Source: Cristatella mucedo (Eukaryota > Bryozoa > Phylactolaemata > Cristatellidae). From it: a stretch of 60,000 nucleotides of DNA. The notes under the pieces are model-generated. The model was not told where the DNA came from and did no database searches. It saw nothing but the letters and a program-made list of their open reading frames with translations. The position numbers and the translations under genes are program-made. Positions 41,036 to 51,254 of the stretch are shown one piece after another; within the stretch, counting starts at the first letter, position 1, and each line of letters begins with the position of its first letter. The stretch covers positions 549,501 to 609,500 of the forward strand of contig WPIO01000155.1 of NCBI GenBank assembly GCA_009760855.2, given 5' to 3'.

Positions 41036-43150
41036 TGAAACCAGCTTGGCAGCCACATGCACCATTAGTATTTGCAGTTTTTACCAGCAGACGTGTGAGT
41101 ATTTCATGCATTTACGTTGTGTTTTGCTTAAGAAATATGTGTAACTTATTCATTTGTGTGTGAGCTAACTATGGGACCAGTTGCCGGTGCCGCCATTCGT
41201 TTGAGGGTTTGCAATGTGGCAATGTCAGGCGCATGCGGCTGGCCCAGCTGAGAGGTGCGCATTGCACAGAGCACCGACACGTGAAGCTTTAGAAGTCTTC
41301 TCAGAAAGGAAGTTCTCCTTAGTTAGGGGCTTTCTGGTACAGAGAATAGCTGCACCCTCCTTCCTTCACTCAGATCTGTCGGTGATTTGTTTACCCCAAC
41401 GGATTGGGCCTCAACTTATTCGGCCAATTCGAATCAAAACGCTGCTCTTTTTTACCATGGCAACCGGTGCTGTCAGCCACTCATATCGATGCAACAAACG
41501 TTGCATCTGTTGCTTGGTAATTGAAGCAATTGACACTCTTGCACTCAGGTTTCTCTGCACTGTTAATTTCCTTCGGCGAATCTTTTGCAGCAGTGCCGAC
41601 ATCCTTCTTGCTGCCTGTCTACCCCTCTGCACCACTGCAGCTGTTCTGCAATGTCCTCACTGACCTCGTGTCATGGCTGTGTGCACAGCTTTACGAACTA
41701 GCTGCAGCCATGTCTACTTTTTTCTTCTACGTGGCCCAGGATCTGACAGAATGTGCTTGCACTTACTGATCAAGCTCGTTGGTTCAATTCCTGTTTCAGG
41801 TACTTTCGTGTTGCCCTTGGCAAAAAGGTTTGTAGCTGGTGAAGCTTTAGTATTGAGACTTTTGAATCAGCCGATGAGTACCTCAAATGTTTACCCAGAT
41901 TATGCATGAAAGCTGCACCGGCTAACTGTGCACCAGGAAAGGCTCGATGCAGAATGCGCTTATGGGTGTAGTCATGCTGATCTGACAGATAATTAGAGAT
42001 TGGCATGCTTTGCAGGCAGAAAGTAATGATATTCAGTCTACTCAGTGTGCTCAAGGCCCTGTTACCCAGGTCACGAGCTGCAGTGCCATGCCGGACTCCG
42101 AGAGCTGTTGTAAGAATGTGGTTTGCAGATTAAGCAGGATTGCCAAACAGTGGCCCCAAGGGCATTTCGTTCCCACCAGAGCCCCCAATCGCCATTCGGG
42201 CAGGTACCGATGGGCAACCCTTGCTAAATTGCATGAACCCTTCCACCTACACCCACTCATTGCTCATTTATTTGGTCGCTCGACCACCTATACCCACACC
42301 CATACCAATCAATACCCATACCCAGATCGCTTTGTTCTTGCCAGAGACATTGTCGCTGTGTGTGGAGACGACTGTATGTGGAAACGACTCCCCATCAGCC
42401 GGCTCCTTCAGCTCTTGCTTGATCATGGTGGCATCCATATTTTGATCTCGCAACTGAATTCGTTGGATCCGACCGAAACTCGGCCGAAAACTCTAAAAGC
42501 TAATCTCTGCCTTTGACCTCCCAAGAATGTTTGAACTCCTACTGACAACTTTAGGTGGGATTTTATAAGGCAGGCCAATAACCATCATTGACCACCCATA
42601 AGATCACAAGTCACCCTTGCCCTCTCAGAACCCATAAGTGCAGATGGGTATGAGGGAGGGTATGTGTAGGTGTACCCAGTTGAGCGCTGTGATTCCTATG
42701 AACACAAGCTGCAAGTATTCTCCGAACTTCAGCCTCATTTCGCCCACCAGCTTTGGAACTTTTTGCGTAGAGTGTGTGGTTAGATGTAGCCTGCCAACCG
42801 CTGACAACGGAAGATGGTCAGTGAAGGGTTTACCTGTAAGTGTCACCTATCAAAGCTTAAGAGTTCGCCGATGAGCAGGCTGTGAGCTGCACTCGGCAAT
42901 AGCCTGCCTTTGGCCTGCAGTGATGCAGGCCATCAGTGCTCTCATCTGTCATTACTGTCGGCCAATGTAGTCTGTGTTGAGATCAGGATGGATACTAAAC
43001 GGAAACGACTTCTTGCACAGGGCTTGGCTTAGCTGCAGCTGTTGAAGCCATTTTTCCCGGTTTATCGGCTCGTCGGCATCCCGAGCAGCGGCTTTGTTTG
43101 TTTGGATGGTAGAAAATGGGGCCAGTTTTTCAAGTGGCGCAGCCATTTCT
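41036..43150 (-). other. Unassigned part of GCN2 intron 2 with minus-strand open frames
   Basis: Several minus-strand frames lie in a row (43146-42952 begins MAAPLEKLAPFST; 42846-42625; 42453-42268; 42054-41770 begins MSTLSRLNIITFC). Together they might be a decayed coding element, but I recognise no domain. Plus-strand frames at 41214-41663 and 42010-42516 are equally unassigned. Confidence 0.3.
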
Positions 43151-43154
43151 GATG

Positions 43155-45240
43155 TGATTGATGATGATAATAATATTATGCCATTTCTAGTGTCATAATA
43201 AAACCAAATCTCTTATAGACCCTTTACATACGTTGGAAGGAAAGCATATCAATTGGTTACTCATTTGATGCACAATTTCAGTGTGCATGAGCAAACCTAG
43301 AAAGAGATTGCGTTCTTTGTGGGCATTATATATTTATCATCATTATGTTTATTATTATTATTATTATAAAGGACAGTTAGCACTTGTGGAGCAATGTCGC
43401 GTCTAATGGGTGATTTTTGCTTCTTTTACAAAGTTAACAGGGGATGTCGTGGCTCCAGTCGGAAGACTTGGTACGATGTCAAACATAACTGGGAAGTGGT
43501 TTGGATATAGAGGCTGAAGCAAGAGAATGAAGGAACTTTGAAATTGATACCCCTTGATAGGAAGCAGTGCTGGTCGGTGAGAAATGGTTTCACATGGCAG
43601 TACCGCCGCTCCTAGAAGGCAAGCAGCCTAGCTCCAGAGTTTTGGATCAACAGTAAGAATCTTGTTGCATGACGGGAAGATCTGGGAATAGTGAGTTGCA
43701 GAAGTCGAGACAAGATGTCACACATTGTTGGACCAGCTTGGGTGTGATATCCCTGTCAAAGCAGGCCCAAACTTTTGCAATGGTGCACAGATGAAAGTAG
43801 GAAGGAATGCCTTGATTGTAGAGTTTCTATGGTAATAATAATAATAATAATGTACTTGATAAAGCGCCCTCAGAGAACTTAATCTCTCTCTCCAGGCCCC
43901 TTTACATTTGCTGCAAAGGGAAAGGCAATTGAATGGTGAGTAAAATCATGCTTGATTAACAAACAAAATGAATAACATGGTTAGGGGTGACATGCACAGG
44001 GTCAGCATGCAAATGTGGTTAGTGGCAGCATTATGGTAATCTAGCAAGGTCACTTTTGAACAGAGGTCGCAGATTTTGTGCAGGGCTACAGGAGATATGC
44101 TGGCCAAGCCTATTTTAGCAGATAGGTTTACCAGTTTCTGACTGACATCAGGTTTGCTCATAACTACGAAGTTAGTTTGAGGATGAGGCCAAAGAATGAA
44201 GGGATCTAAACGTAAGTGACAGAAACTCGAAGTCGATACGCTGCTTGATTGGGAACCAATGCAGGTCGGCAAGAAGTGGTGGGACGTAGCAACTACTATG
44301 CTCGCGACAGACAAGCCTAGCTGCAGAGTTTTGCGCCAGCTGTGCATTTTTTGAAAAGCAGGGAGACCAACAAACAGTGAGTTACAGAAGTCGAGATGGA
44401 ATGTCACAAATGCATGAATCAATTTAGTTGTAGTATCCAAGTCTTAAAAAGGCCGAATTTTAGCAATACTATGTAGCTGAAAGTAGACAGACTTGACTGT
44501 AGAGCTGATACGTTCGTCTAATGAAAGGTCACTTGGGAATGAAACACCTTGATTTCGTGCCGATTCAATGGAGATAAACAGGCAGAGCTGATTTTGAGCA
44601 GTACGTTTTCCATTTTCTCAATCATGCTTTGTTCGCGCATAACTAGTAAGTTGATTTGTATCACCATTCAATTTGAGAAAATGTGCTGCAATCCATATGC
44701 AGATGCCATCAATACATGCAGCACTTGCATGCTGACCTTGTGCATGTTACCCCTAACCATTTTATTCTAGTTGTTTATCGAGCATGCTACCACTAGCCAT
44801 TCGATCGCGTTTGCTTTGCAGCAAATGTAAAGCGCCTAGAAAGAGATTGGATTATCTGAGGGTGCTGTATCAAGTGTGTTATTATTATTATTATAAGGGA
44901 GTTGAGATAATTCGACATGCTCGAAGGCTGTGAGGGATCAAAGCAAAGGTACAACTGGGTCATCTGCGTAGAAGTGAAAGCCTAGCTTTTGCTTGGCAAT
45001 CACATCGGCAAGAGGGGAAGTATAAATCAACCATGAAAAGACCCGGACCGAGCAAAGGACCGGCAGACTAAAAACAAGCTGAGCCCTGAGGTATTTACTT
45101 TAGCTGTTCCTCGGACAATCGTTGTCTGTTCGTAGTAATGCTCACTCGATAGTCTCCCACTGAGATACGACCTGAACCAGTGCAGTGCAGTGCAGTACCA
45201 ATGATGCCCACTGGAGATGAGAGGTGCAAAGATACATCTA
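43155..45240 (-). mobile_element. Nested LINE-A cluster
   Basis: Pieces: decayed minus copy 43370-43830; minus insertion 43837-44031 with 9-bp duplication tatggtaat (43828-43836, 44032-44040); minus host 44041-44714 with 'tagctgcagagttttgcgcc'; a plus LINE-A tail 44715-44893; minus host resuming at 44895-45240 with RT sequence containing FHFYADD and WFRSYLSGR. Motif C keeps both Asp but a frameshift follows. Confidence 0.7.
44715..44893 (+). mobile_element. LINE-A tail nested in a minus LINE-A copy
   Basis: 'cacttgcatgctgaccttgt' to (ATT)n at 44893. The minus host is continuous across it ('catcaatacatgcagca' then 'agggagttgagataattcg'). Confidence 0.75.
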
Positions 45241-45519
45241 TTTTTTGTGTAGTCCTCAATAAAACTAAATCTCCATCCCCCAGGTTCTGTACAGTCTCCT
45301 ACAAGAGAAGCAATAACCAAAATTTATGGTCACTGGAGTGCTGGGAAAGCTAAGCAGGAAGATGTGTCTTTTAGCATGCTTCAAATGCTGGCTTTTTAGG
45401 TCAGTTATAGATCGAATAAGTGCAGGGAAAATTTTGATAAGCCTCAATTGAGTTGAGCTAGTATGTTTATGCTAGTAGTGTTTATTTATGTTTATGTAGT
45501 ATGCTAGTAGTGTTTTCAT

Positions 45520-45840
45520 CTAATAATAATTATAATAATAATAATACATTTGATAAAGCGCCCTCAGAGAAGTCAATCTCTTTCTAGGCGCTTTACATTT
45601 ACTGCGGAGGAAACACGATCGAATGGTGTGTGGTATTATGCTTGATAGACAGCATGAATAACATGGTTAGAGGTGGCATGCACAGGATCAGCATGCAAGT
45701 CTGGTTAGTGGCAGCATGCACAGTATCAGCACGAATAAGCACATTAAGGACGAATCACAGGGACCCAATAAATGCTGCCATAAATCTAAGAAGATTGCTA
45801 TCAAGAACTTTTCAGAAGATACGGTGCTAGGTGCATTTGT
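45520..45840 (-). mobile_element. LINE-A 3' fragment
   Basis: (AAT)n, hairpin AAAGCGCC/GGCGCTTT, 3' UTR to 'ccataaatctaag'. Confidence 0.8.
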
Positions 45841-47040
45841 ACGAAGGACTAGATAAGTGTGTCCACAAATACTTTCGGGTCTATTCGGATAGTGATTGGC
45901 CAATCACTGGCTCCGGGATAGTGATTGGCCAGGGTAACGAACGATTAAGGTTTTGAGCATCCGGACTGATGGAACAATTACTTGGTTTACGAACCGGTTC
46001 CGAGTTTAGGAGCTTAGCAAGTATTCGCTTGTAATAAAGCCTTTGAACAAATTAACCGTCGCGGGTTTCCATTAAAAGCACCGGGAGGCAAAAGATTTCA
46101 TTCAAATCTTTTGACCTCTAAATTGTGCCTAGACGGTGCTGAACAAGGTGCTGTTACGCCGAAAGGGTCTGGTGATGGTAGCCTAAAATCCCTGCAGAAA
46201 AGGAAGAAAAACTATGCCTGCCTACCACGAGGGAGAAGCATTGTAGACATTGGTAAGTTTTTCTATTTTTCTTTTTAAATTCACGAGCGATCTTTGGCCA
46301 GGCTCGGGAACGAAGTTTTTACCGCAGTATTCCTTGGTGAATCATGATCAGTATGTAGTGTAATGTAATGTATCTCCATCAGTATCACGAATGACCCAGG
46401 CTGCAAACTCAGGCCCGATACAGATTACAATTGTAATCCGGGAGCCGACTGAACCGGTTTTCTGCTTGCCCATGACCGTGTCTGTACCTGAATGTATGCA
46501 TATTTGCATGTACTTGTGTGGAAGAACACGACGCTTGCAGCCTGCGAGCACTGGGTGGAGACCTCGCGAGGGCTCTCAGGCTGCCTACGAAGCCGCAAGC
46601 TCACGACAGGTGGATGGGCAGACGATGACTCGGCAGTCCTGCCCAAATCCATGCATTGGCTGCATCTGTGGGTACATCAATCTACCACAAACTGCCGCCA
46701 GCTGTCGGGCAGGTTCGGAACGAACAATGGCCCGACAGTGTGAAAAACAACGCATGCATGGAATATAAGGGTTGCCGGAGGAGTACAACGGAGGGGAGGG
46801 AGAGATCCCTTGACGCCGGCAGCCGTCTAGTGTGTGTAGACTGGGCTTGGCTGGCGTTACGTGAAATAAAGGTTTTAGTGTTGGAGCCAGCAGACTTGTT
46901 GCTCGGTCGCGCTACCCAGCCCGACGACAGGTCGTGCGGAGGGCTGTCACAACTTGCATGCATAAATGCATGATGGTGTGTGTTGGTGCAAGTCCGGTAG
47001 CCCGAGTATGCACTCATGAGTGTGTGCTCTAAGTTTGTTC
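45841..47040 (+). other. GCN2 intron 2, unassigned
   Basis: Contains a strong hairpin (46085-46118), a duplicated 'gatagtgattggcca' (about 45889 and 45914) and a short LINE-B-like 'gtaatgtaatgtatctcc' at 46357. Short ORFs at 46391-46973 have no recognised domain. Confidence 0.4.
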
Positions 47041-47087
47041 GTGTGTGCGGAAATGTGAGTGTGTGTGTATGTGTGTTGTGTTTGTGA

Positions 47088-47162
<75 letters not shown>

Positions 47163-47210
47163 TGTGTGTGTGTGTGTGTGTGAGTGTGTGTGTGTACACA
47201 TGTCTATGGC
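47041..47210 (+). repeat. Long (GT)n microsatellite in intron 2
   Basis: About 170 bp, with a pure core of more than 60 bp (47092-47160), ending about 160 bp before exon 3. Confidence 0.95.
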
Positions 47211-47367
47211 TGCTCACACATGGCTCCTGCTGTGGCATGATTGTCCTGCACTTAAAGCTCAGACTGTGAATACGCTGCTGCAGTGGTGAGGCGCTGCACC
47301 CACTCCTGCGCTGTTCTTGTGACTCGTGGCTGAGCCATGCAGTGGGAGCAACTGCTTCCTTTCGCAG

Positions 47368-47470
47368 GCCCCCGACGATCGAGCTGAAGCGTGTCAAAGG
47401 CCTGTCGTCGAGCAACGCCACCGTGCTGCTGGCAGAGCTGAGGGCGCTGGCCGCTGACTCGGTGGGCGAG
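47368..47470 (+). CDS. EIF2AK4: GCN2 coding exon 3, RWD domain
   Basis: The acceptor ttcgcag precedes 47368. The first base completes the split valine from exon 2, giving YPDVPP, a full YPxxxP motif across the splice. It then reads PPTIELKRVKGLSSSNATVL... and ends ...DSVGE at a gtgagt donor (47471), phase 0. The human equivalent is 'VPEIELKNAKGLSNESVNLL...', so this is the third RWD strand and following helix. Codons are GC-rich (many CTG, GCC), unlike the AT-rich intron around it. Intron 2 (40114-47367) is the longest here and ends about 160 bp after a long GT microsatellite. Confidence 0.88.
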
Positions 47471-47654
47471 GTGAGTAGTGCCCGCGAGGTGGCTACTCAG
47501 CTGGCTGGCGCCACTCTCTGCTCCTCATCTTTCCGCTGCTCGTGTCCTTTCCCCCGTGGTTGCAGCCCCCCTCCTAATGCCACCATTTAGACTGCATAGG
47601 TTTCGAGCGAGTTGGGGCTGTTGTGCAAGTTTGGGAGGCTGCTGCACAGTGCTT

Positions 47655-47745
47655 AGCCACAGTGCTTCCTTTGCAGCATACGTAAATTGTCTAGAACGAG
47701 ATTAAGTTCTCTGTGGGAACTATACAAATGAATTAATAGTAATAT
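47655..47745 (+). mobile_element. LINE-A tail in intron 3
   Basis: 'gcttcctttgcagcatacgt', 'gagattaagttctctgtgg', then an 'aattaatagtaatatt' end. Confidence 0.7.
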
Positions 47746-47817
47746 TATAAGCTAGCACAACTTTTCGATTTGCCAAATTTTCTAAAGTTTGCACAACTCG
47801 TGCACGGCTGCGCCCTC

Positions 47818-47849
47818 CTTCCCTCCCTCTGTCCTCCCTCTCTCCCTCT

Positions 47850-47914
<65 letters not shown>
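47818..47914 (+). repeat. (CT)n microsatellite in intron 3
   Basis: Pure CT for about 55 bp (47857-47912), preceded by CCCTCT-type repeats. It may act as a distal pyrimidine tract about 100 bp before exon 4. Confidence 0.95.
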
Positions 47915-47918
<4 letters not shown>

Positions 47919-48011
47919 GCCGGGTAAGGGCAATGATCACTTGCGCTAGGTGCCACGTCGAGCACCTTACCCTTACACTGCTGAGGGTGCACCGTTGGGT
48001 CCCCTGCACAG

Positions 48012-48167
48012 GTGATGTTGTACAGCCTGGCCCAGCATGCCCAAGCCTTCATGCACGCCAATAGCAAGGTGCCGGAGTTCCGATCGTTCCATGAGGAGAT
48101 GGTGAGCCGCCAACGCCAGCAGGAAGAGCGGCTGGCACAGGCGCTGCGGCGGCAGCACGAGCTCGAG
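48012..48167 (+). CDS. EIF2AK4: GCN2 coding exon 4, end of RWD and start of charged linker
   Basis: The exon has 52 codons, phase 0 at both ends: acceptor cctgcacag before 48012, donor gtgaga at 48168. It begins VMLYSLAQHAQAFMHANS, includes FRSFHEEM, then turns into an Arg/Gln/Glu-rich helix (SRQRQQEERLAQALRRQHE). Human GCN2 has 'VMIFELAYHVQSFLSEHN...KSFHEEMLERRAQEEQQR', so the C-terminal RWD helix and the start of the highly charged region are both recognisable. The linker probably forms a coiled coil. Intron 3 is only 541 bp and contains a LINE-A tail fragment and a CT microsatellite. Confidence 0.9.
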
Positions 48168-48204
48168 GTGAGACAGCTGCAGCCAGCACGCTGCTGCTGC
48201 TGCG

Positions 48205-48215
48205 GCGGCACGTGC

Positions 48216-48264
<49 letters not shown>

Positions 48265-48400
48265 TGCGTGCGTGTGTGTGTGGTGTATCGTGTGTGTGCA
48301 CCTGTGAGTGGGTATCGTGTGTGTGCACCTGTGGTGTATCGTGTGTGTGCACCTGTGTGTGTGCACCTGTGAGTGTGTGTGCACCTGTGAGTAGGTGCTC
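48205..48400 (+). repeat. GT/GC-rich repeats at start of intron 4
   Basis: GTGC and GTGT runs, then about five copies of a 'gtgtgtgcacctgtgagtgg'-like unit, beginning 40 bp after the exon 4 donor. Confidence 0.85.
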
Positions 48401-48667
48401 ACGGCTGCGCGTGCTCTCGCACTGCTTGACTCAGTACGTGAGGATGCTTGCTCCTATACAGCAGTTAGTGCCACTGCTGTGTGCTGCTGTGAGCTGAGCC
48501 TAGGGTTGTAGCCGTTCTGTGGCCTTAATCTCTGCCCTCCTGCCTCGTATGTCATCATCATTCAGTGGCCAATGGCAGCAAGAGATCTGGCTGGTCGGAT
48601 CGTGACTTCGCAGGACATGACGTGTGACTGCTTGCGTAGCCTCTGCATGCTTCGGTCCTCTGAATCT

Positions 48668-49499
48668 TATGTTGCGTTTACACGGTATACTTACCATCTG
48701 ACAAGGCGCAGACTTCCCTCCTTGTTAAAACGTATACACGACAGATTTAGTTCTGCCCACGACAGATTTGATGGCTGACTTAGTCCTGCCCACAGCCCGT
48801 GCTCTAATCCGGGAGGCTGGTATGAAAGGTTTCCCCAGAGACGCCAAGCCAATACATGCAGAAGTTGAGTTTGCCACTCAGTTATCATTGAAGAGATTAT
48901 TATGAGAAGAATATAAATAAAATCGAAACTAAACATTTTAAGAAAGCTTCTTCGGGAAAGTGAGCGGTACCAAGTAATGTTCAGCGCTATGGGTGTAGGG
49001 GTGTTTAGTGATAAGTAATGTTCGCCATTACTTATAATAATAATAATAATAATATTGCACTTGATAAAGCGCCCTCAGAGAACTTAATCTCTTTCTAGGC
49101 GCTTTACACTTACTAGTGATAAGTAATGTTCGCCATTACTTACGGGCTTGTTGGTGGATTTGATCAACAGGCGCTCGGCGTATACTATGTAGAAAAGGCT
49201 GAGGCATTGGTTACAACTCGTTAGCATCCCATATTCAAGGACTTGCTCTAAACGCATCAATATAACTCGAGCCTACGAACGTTGGCCATTTTTATGTTGG
49301 CCATGGGGTGTATGTGATGAACCCCCGGGGTTTGATTGGTCGGCTGGACCAACAAGTTGAGACAGATTCTCCTGCTGACTAGTCTGCTGACTTAACTCCT
49401 CCCCTCAAAATGTTGTGACATATTATTTAGTTGTAGCCAAAATCTGTGGGAAATCTGTCCAAAATCTGTGGGGAAAGTCGGTCGTGTAAACACAGCTTT
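48668..49499. mobile_element. Probable MITE with terminal inverted repeats
   Basis: The left end 'gttgcgtttacacggt' (48671) and right end 'gtcgtgtaaacacagc' (49481) are inverted repeats. Subterminal motifs also mirror each other ('acgacagattt', 'ctgcccac' on the left; 'aatctgtggg', 'aaatctgtcc' on the right). No transposase inside. It contains a small LINE-A insertion at 49035-49113. Confidence 0.5.
49035..49113 (-). mobile_element. 79-bp LINE-A insertion with 29-bp target duplication
   Basis: Only (TAA)n plus the 3' hairpin is present. The flanks 49006-49034 and 49114-49142 are identical over 29 bp ('tagtgataagtaatgttcgc...'). Confidence 0.9.
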
Positions 49500-49539
49500 A
49501 CGCATCTCCGGATGTTTTACTCGAATTCGAAGTTATCTT

Positions 49540-49870
49540 GGTGAGCTTACTGTGTCGTTGCTTAAGTCTAGGTCGTGTCACTCATTTGTAGGTCCCTTGG
49601 TCTGGTCTGGCTTGCCTATCTGAAATACTCCTTGGGCTTTAAACCCCTACAACTCCCCTTTACAGACTCTGGCCGGTGATCATGCTTTTATCTTGCCACT
49701 GATCCTTCGTAGACCGTGTCTTGATCACCCAAAACTTTTCAAGTCTCTACCGACTGACATCTCGAGATCAACTGTCTTGCCGGGAATTCAAACTTGAGTT
49801 GGCATAGCTGATCTGGCAATTCCTTGACTTGCCTGCTCAGCAGGTATTGTGTTTATATAAGTCGTCTCAT
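49540..49870 (+). mobile_element. Very decayed LINE-A-like fragment
   Basis: 'gtcactcatttgtaggtccc' and 'aagtctctaccgactgacat' resemble the RT C-terminal region; no tail is seen. Confidence 0.45.
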
Positions 49871-50199
49871 GGATATGACCCTGCCGATTTTGGGCCTTTG
49901 AGCTGCCTTGAATAAAACCTACCGTGCCTAGATCGTGTTTATAACAAGAACATTATTGTGTGAAATACGATGTTTGCCACATTAATCTGCCGTGGCTCCT
50001 CTGATTTCAAGGAGCTGGCAGTTCACGAACTAGATCATGGGTTGAGTCCTGTATCCTTTATTGCCCACTGCCACTGCACACTGGAAGATAGCCTTCAATG
50101 CTCCTCCTTCTATGTAAATGAAGTTTTTGAATCCGAATACTTTAATGATTTACCTTCGAGTGGACTTTCCGACTAGCCGGCATGGCATGTGTATAATTA

Positions 50200-50920
50200 A
50201 GGTGGGAATTGCACTCGAAATGCCCCTTGCCACGTCCACGCTCCACCAAACTCGAATTATCGGCTCCTGAAAAAACTCGACAAAGTGGAAGGTGACAGGT
50301 GAACTGAAGATAGGTTGTTAGGAGTCTTAGTGCTGCAGCTGGGTTGTGGCATCAGGTCGGATATAGGAATTATTGTGGGGATCACATTTATAAAACCGAC
50401 TTCAGGACTTGTGATCGGTCAACTGGCCTTATTCAGCTACATCAGCAGCTGCATGGCCAGCTTTATTGGTGAATCGGCCTACTTTGTCTGACCATTAGGA
50501 GTTGTCTCCTACCTGATGGTTCTAGATAAGGAAGAAATCGGCATTGCAAAGAAGGGAAGCTTTTCGATGTAGATACGTTTTTTGGCCACGCAATGAACCG
50601 TCTGGTCCTTGTACATACGCAGCTTACCTAGCATCTGTATCCTCTTCAACACGCACGCTTGTATTACCTAACATCTTGTATTGAAATCGTGTGCGTTCTC
50701 TCACCGCTGATTGCTATGGTTTCTTTGCAGCCTATATGAAGTGACCGTAATGAGGTGTTTAGTTTGCATGAGAAGCTGTGCAAATGAAGTAATGCTGTTT
50801 CATTACTTTTGGTTTAAAACGATGCGTGTTGTCGTGTTGCATAAGAAAATTGACAGGCGAACCAGCAGCCTCGTGAAAAGCTCTCCCGGGCTTGTTCATA
50901 GCTGCCTCCTCTCGAGCTCT
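50200..50920 (+). other. GCN2 intron 4, no further feature seen
   Basis: No repeat or coding similarity recognised. A degenerate SINE-B-like 'gatcatgggttgagtcctgt' lies just before, at about 50033. Confidence 0.35.
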
Positions 50921-50924
50921 CTGT

Positions 50925-51060
50925 GACTCTACGCTGCTCACTGCCACTCTTGCAATCTCCCTTTGCAGCAAATGTAAAGCGCCTAGAGAGAGATTGAGTT
51001 CTCTGAGGGCGCTTTATCAAGTGCATTATTATTATTATGATGATTATTATTATTATTAAT
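50925..51060 (+). mobile_element. LINE-A tail upstream of exon 5
   Basis: 'cctttgcagcaaatgtaaag', standard hairpin, (ATT)n end. It lies about 115 bp before the exon 5 acceptor. Confidence 0.85.
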
Positions 51061-51173
51061 CTGGCGGCACTCTCCGTGAGAGTCTCTTGTTGTCTTCTCG
51101 TCCCACTCACCCACCGGAGGCCGTTTGGCCAGCAGGCAGTAGCTGACTGCTCAAAACTGCCCATCACTTGCAG

Positions 51174-51254
51174 AGGCTGGAAATCGAAGAGGAAATACGT
51201 GGAAGGCAGGAGGCCGCTAAGGAGGCGCGGCTTCGAAGAGATGAGGGGAGAAAG
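51174..51254 (+). CDS. EIF2AK4: GCN2 coding exon 5, charged linker
   Basis: A 27-codon exon with acceptor cacttgcag before 51174 and donor gtatgc at 51255, phase 0 at both ends. It reads RLEIEEEIRGRQEAAKEARL and then RRDEGRK. The composition and heptad-like Arg/Glu pattern continue the exon 4 helix and match 'REILHEIQRRKEEIKEEKKRKE' of the human charged region. The frame is open through the exon on this frame only. A LINE-A tail (50925-51060) sits just upstream in intron 4. The identification rests on position, phase and composition, so it is less certain than exons 3 and 4. Confidence 0.7.

Noticed and set aside
41740-41800. Possible SINE head ('ctcgttggttcaattcctgt')
   Set aside because: Only a B-box-like stretch; the rest of SINE-A or SINE-B is not seen.
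47029-47421. His/Thr-rich and Cys/Val-rich ORFs over the GT repeat
   Set aside because: Translation of a dinucleotide microsatellite; no gene evidence.
47720-48352. 210-codon minus ORF with Arg-Glu and His-Thr runs
   Set aside because: Antisense to exon 4 and built on CT and GT microsatellites.
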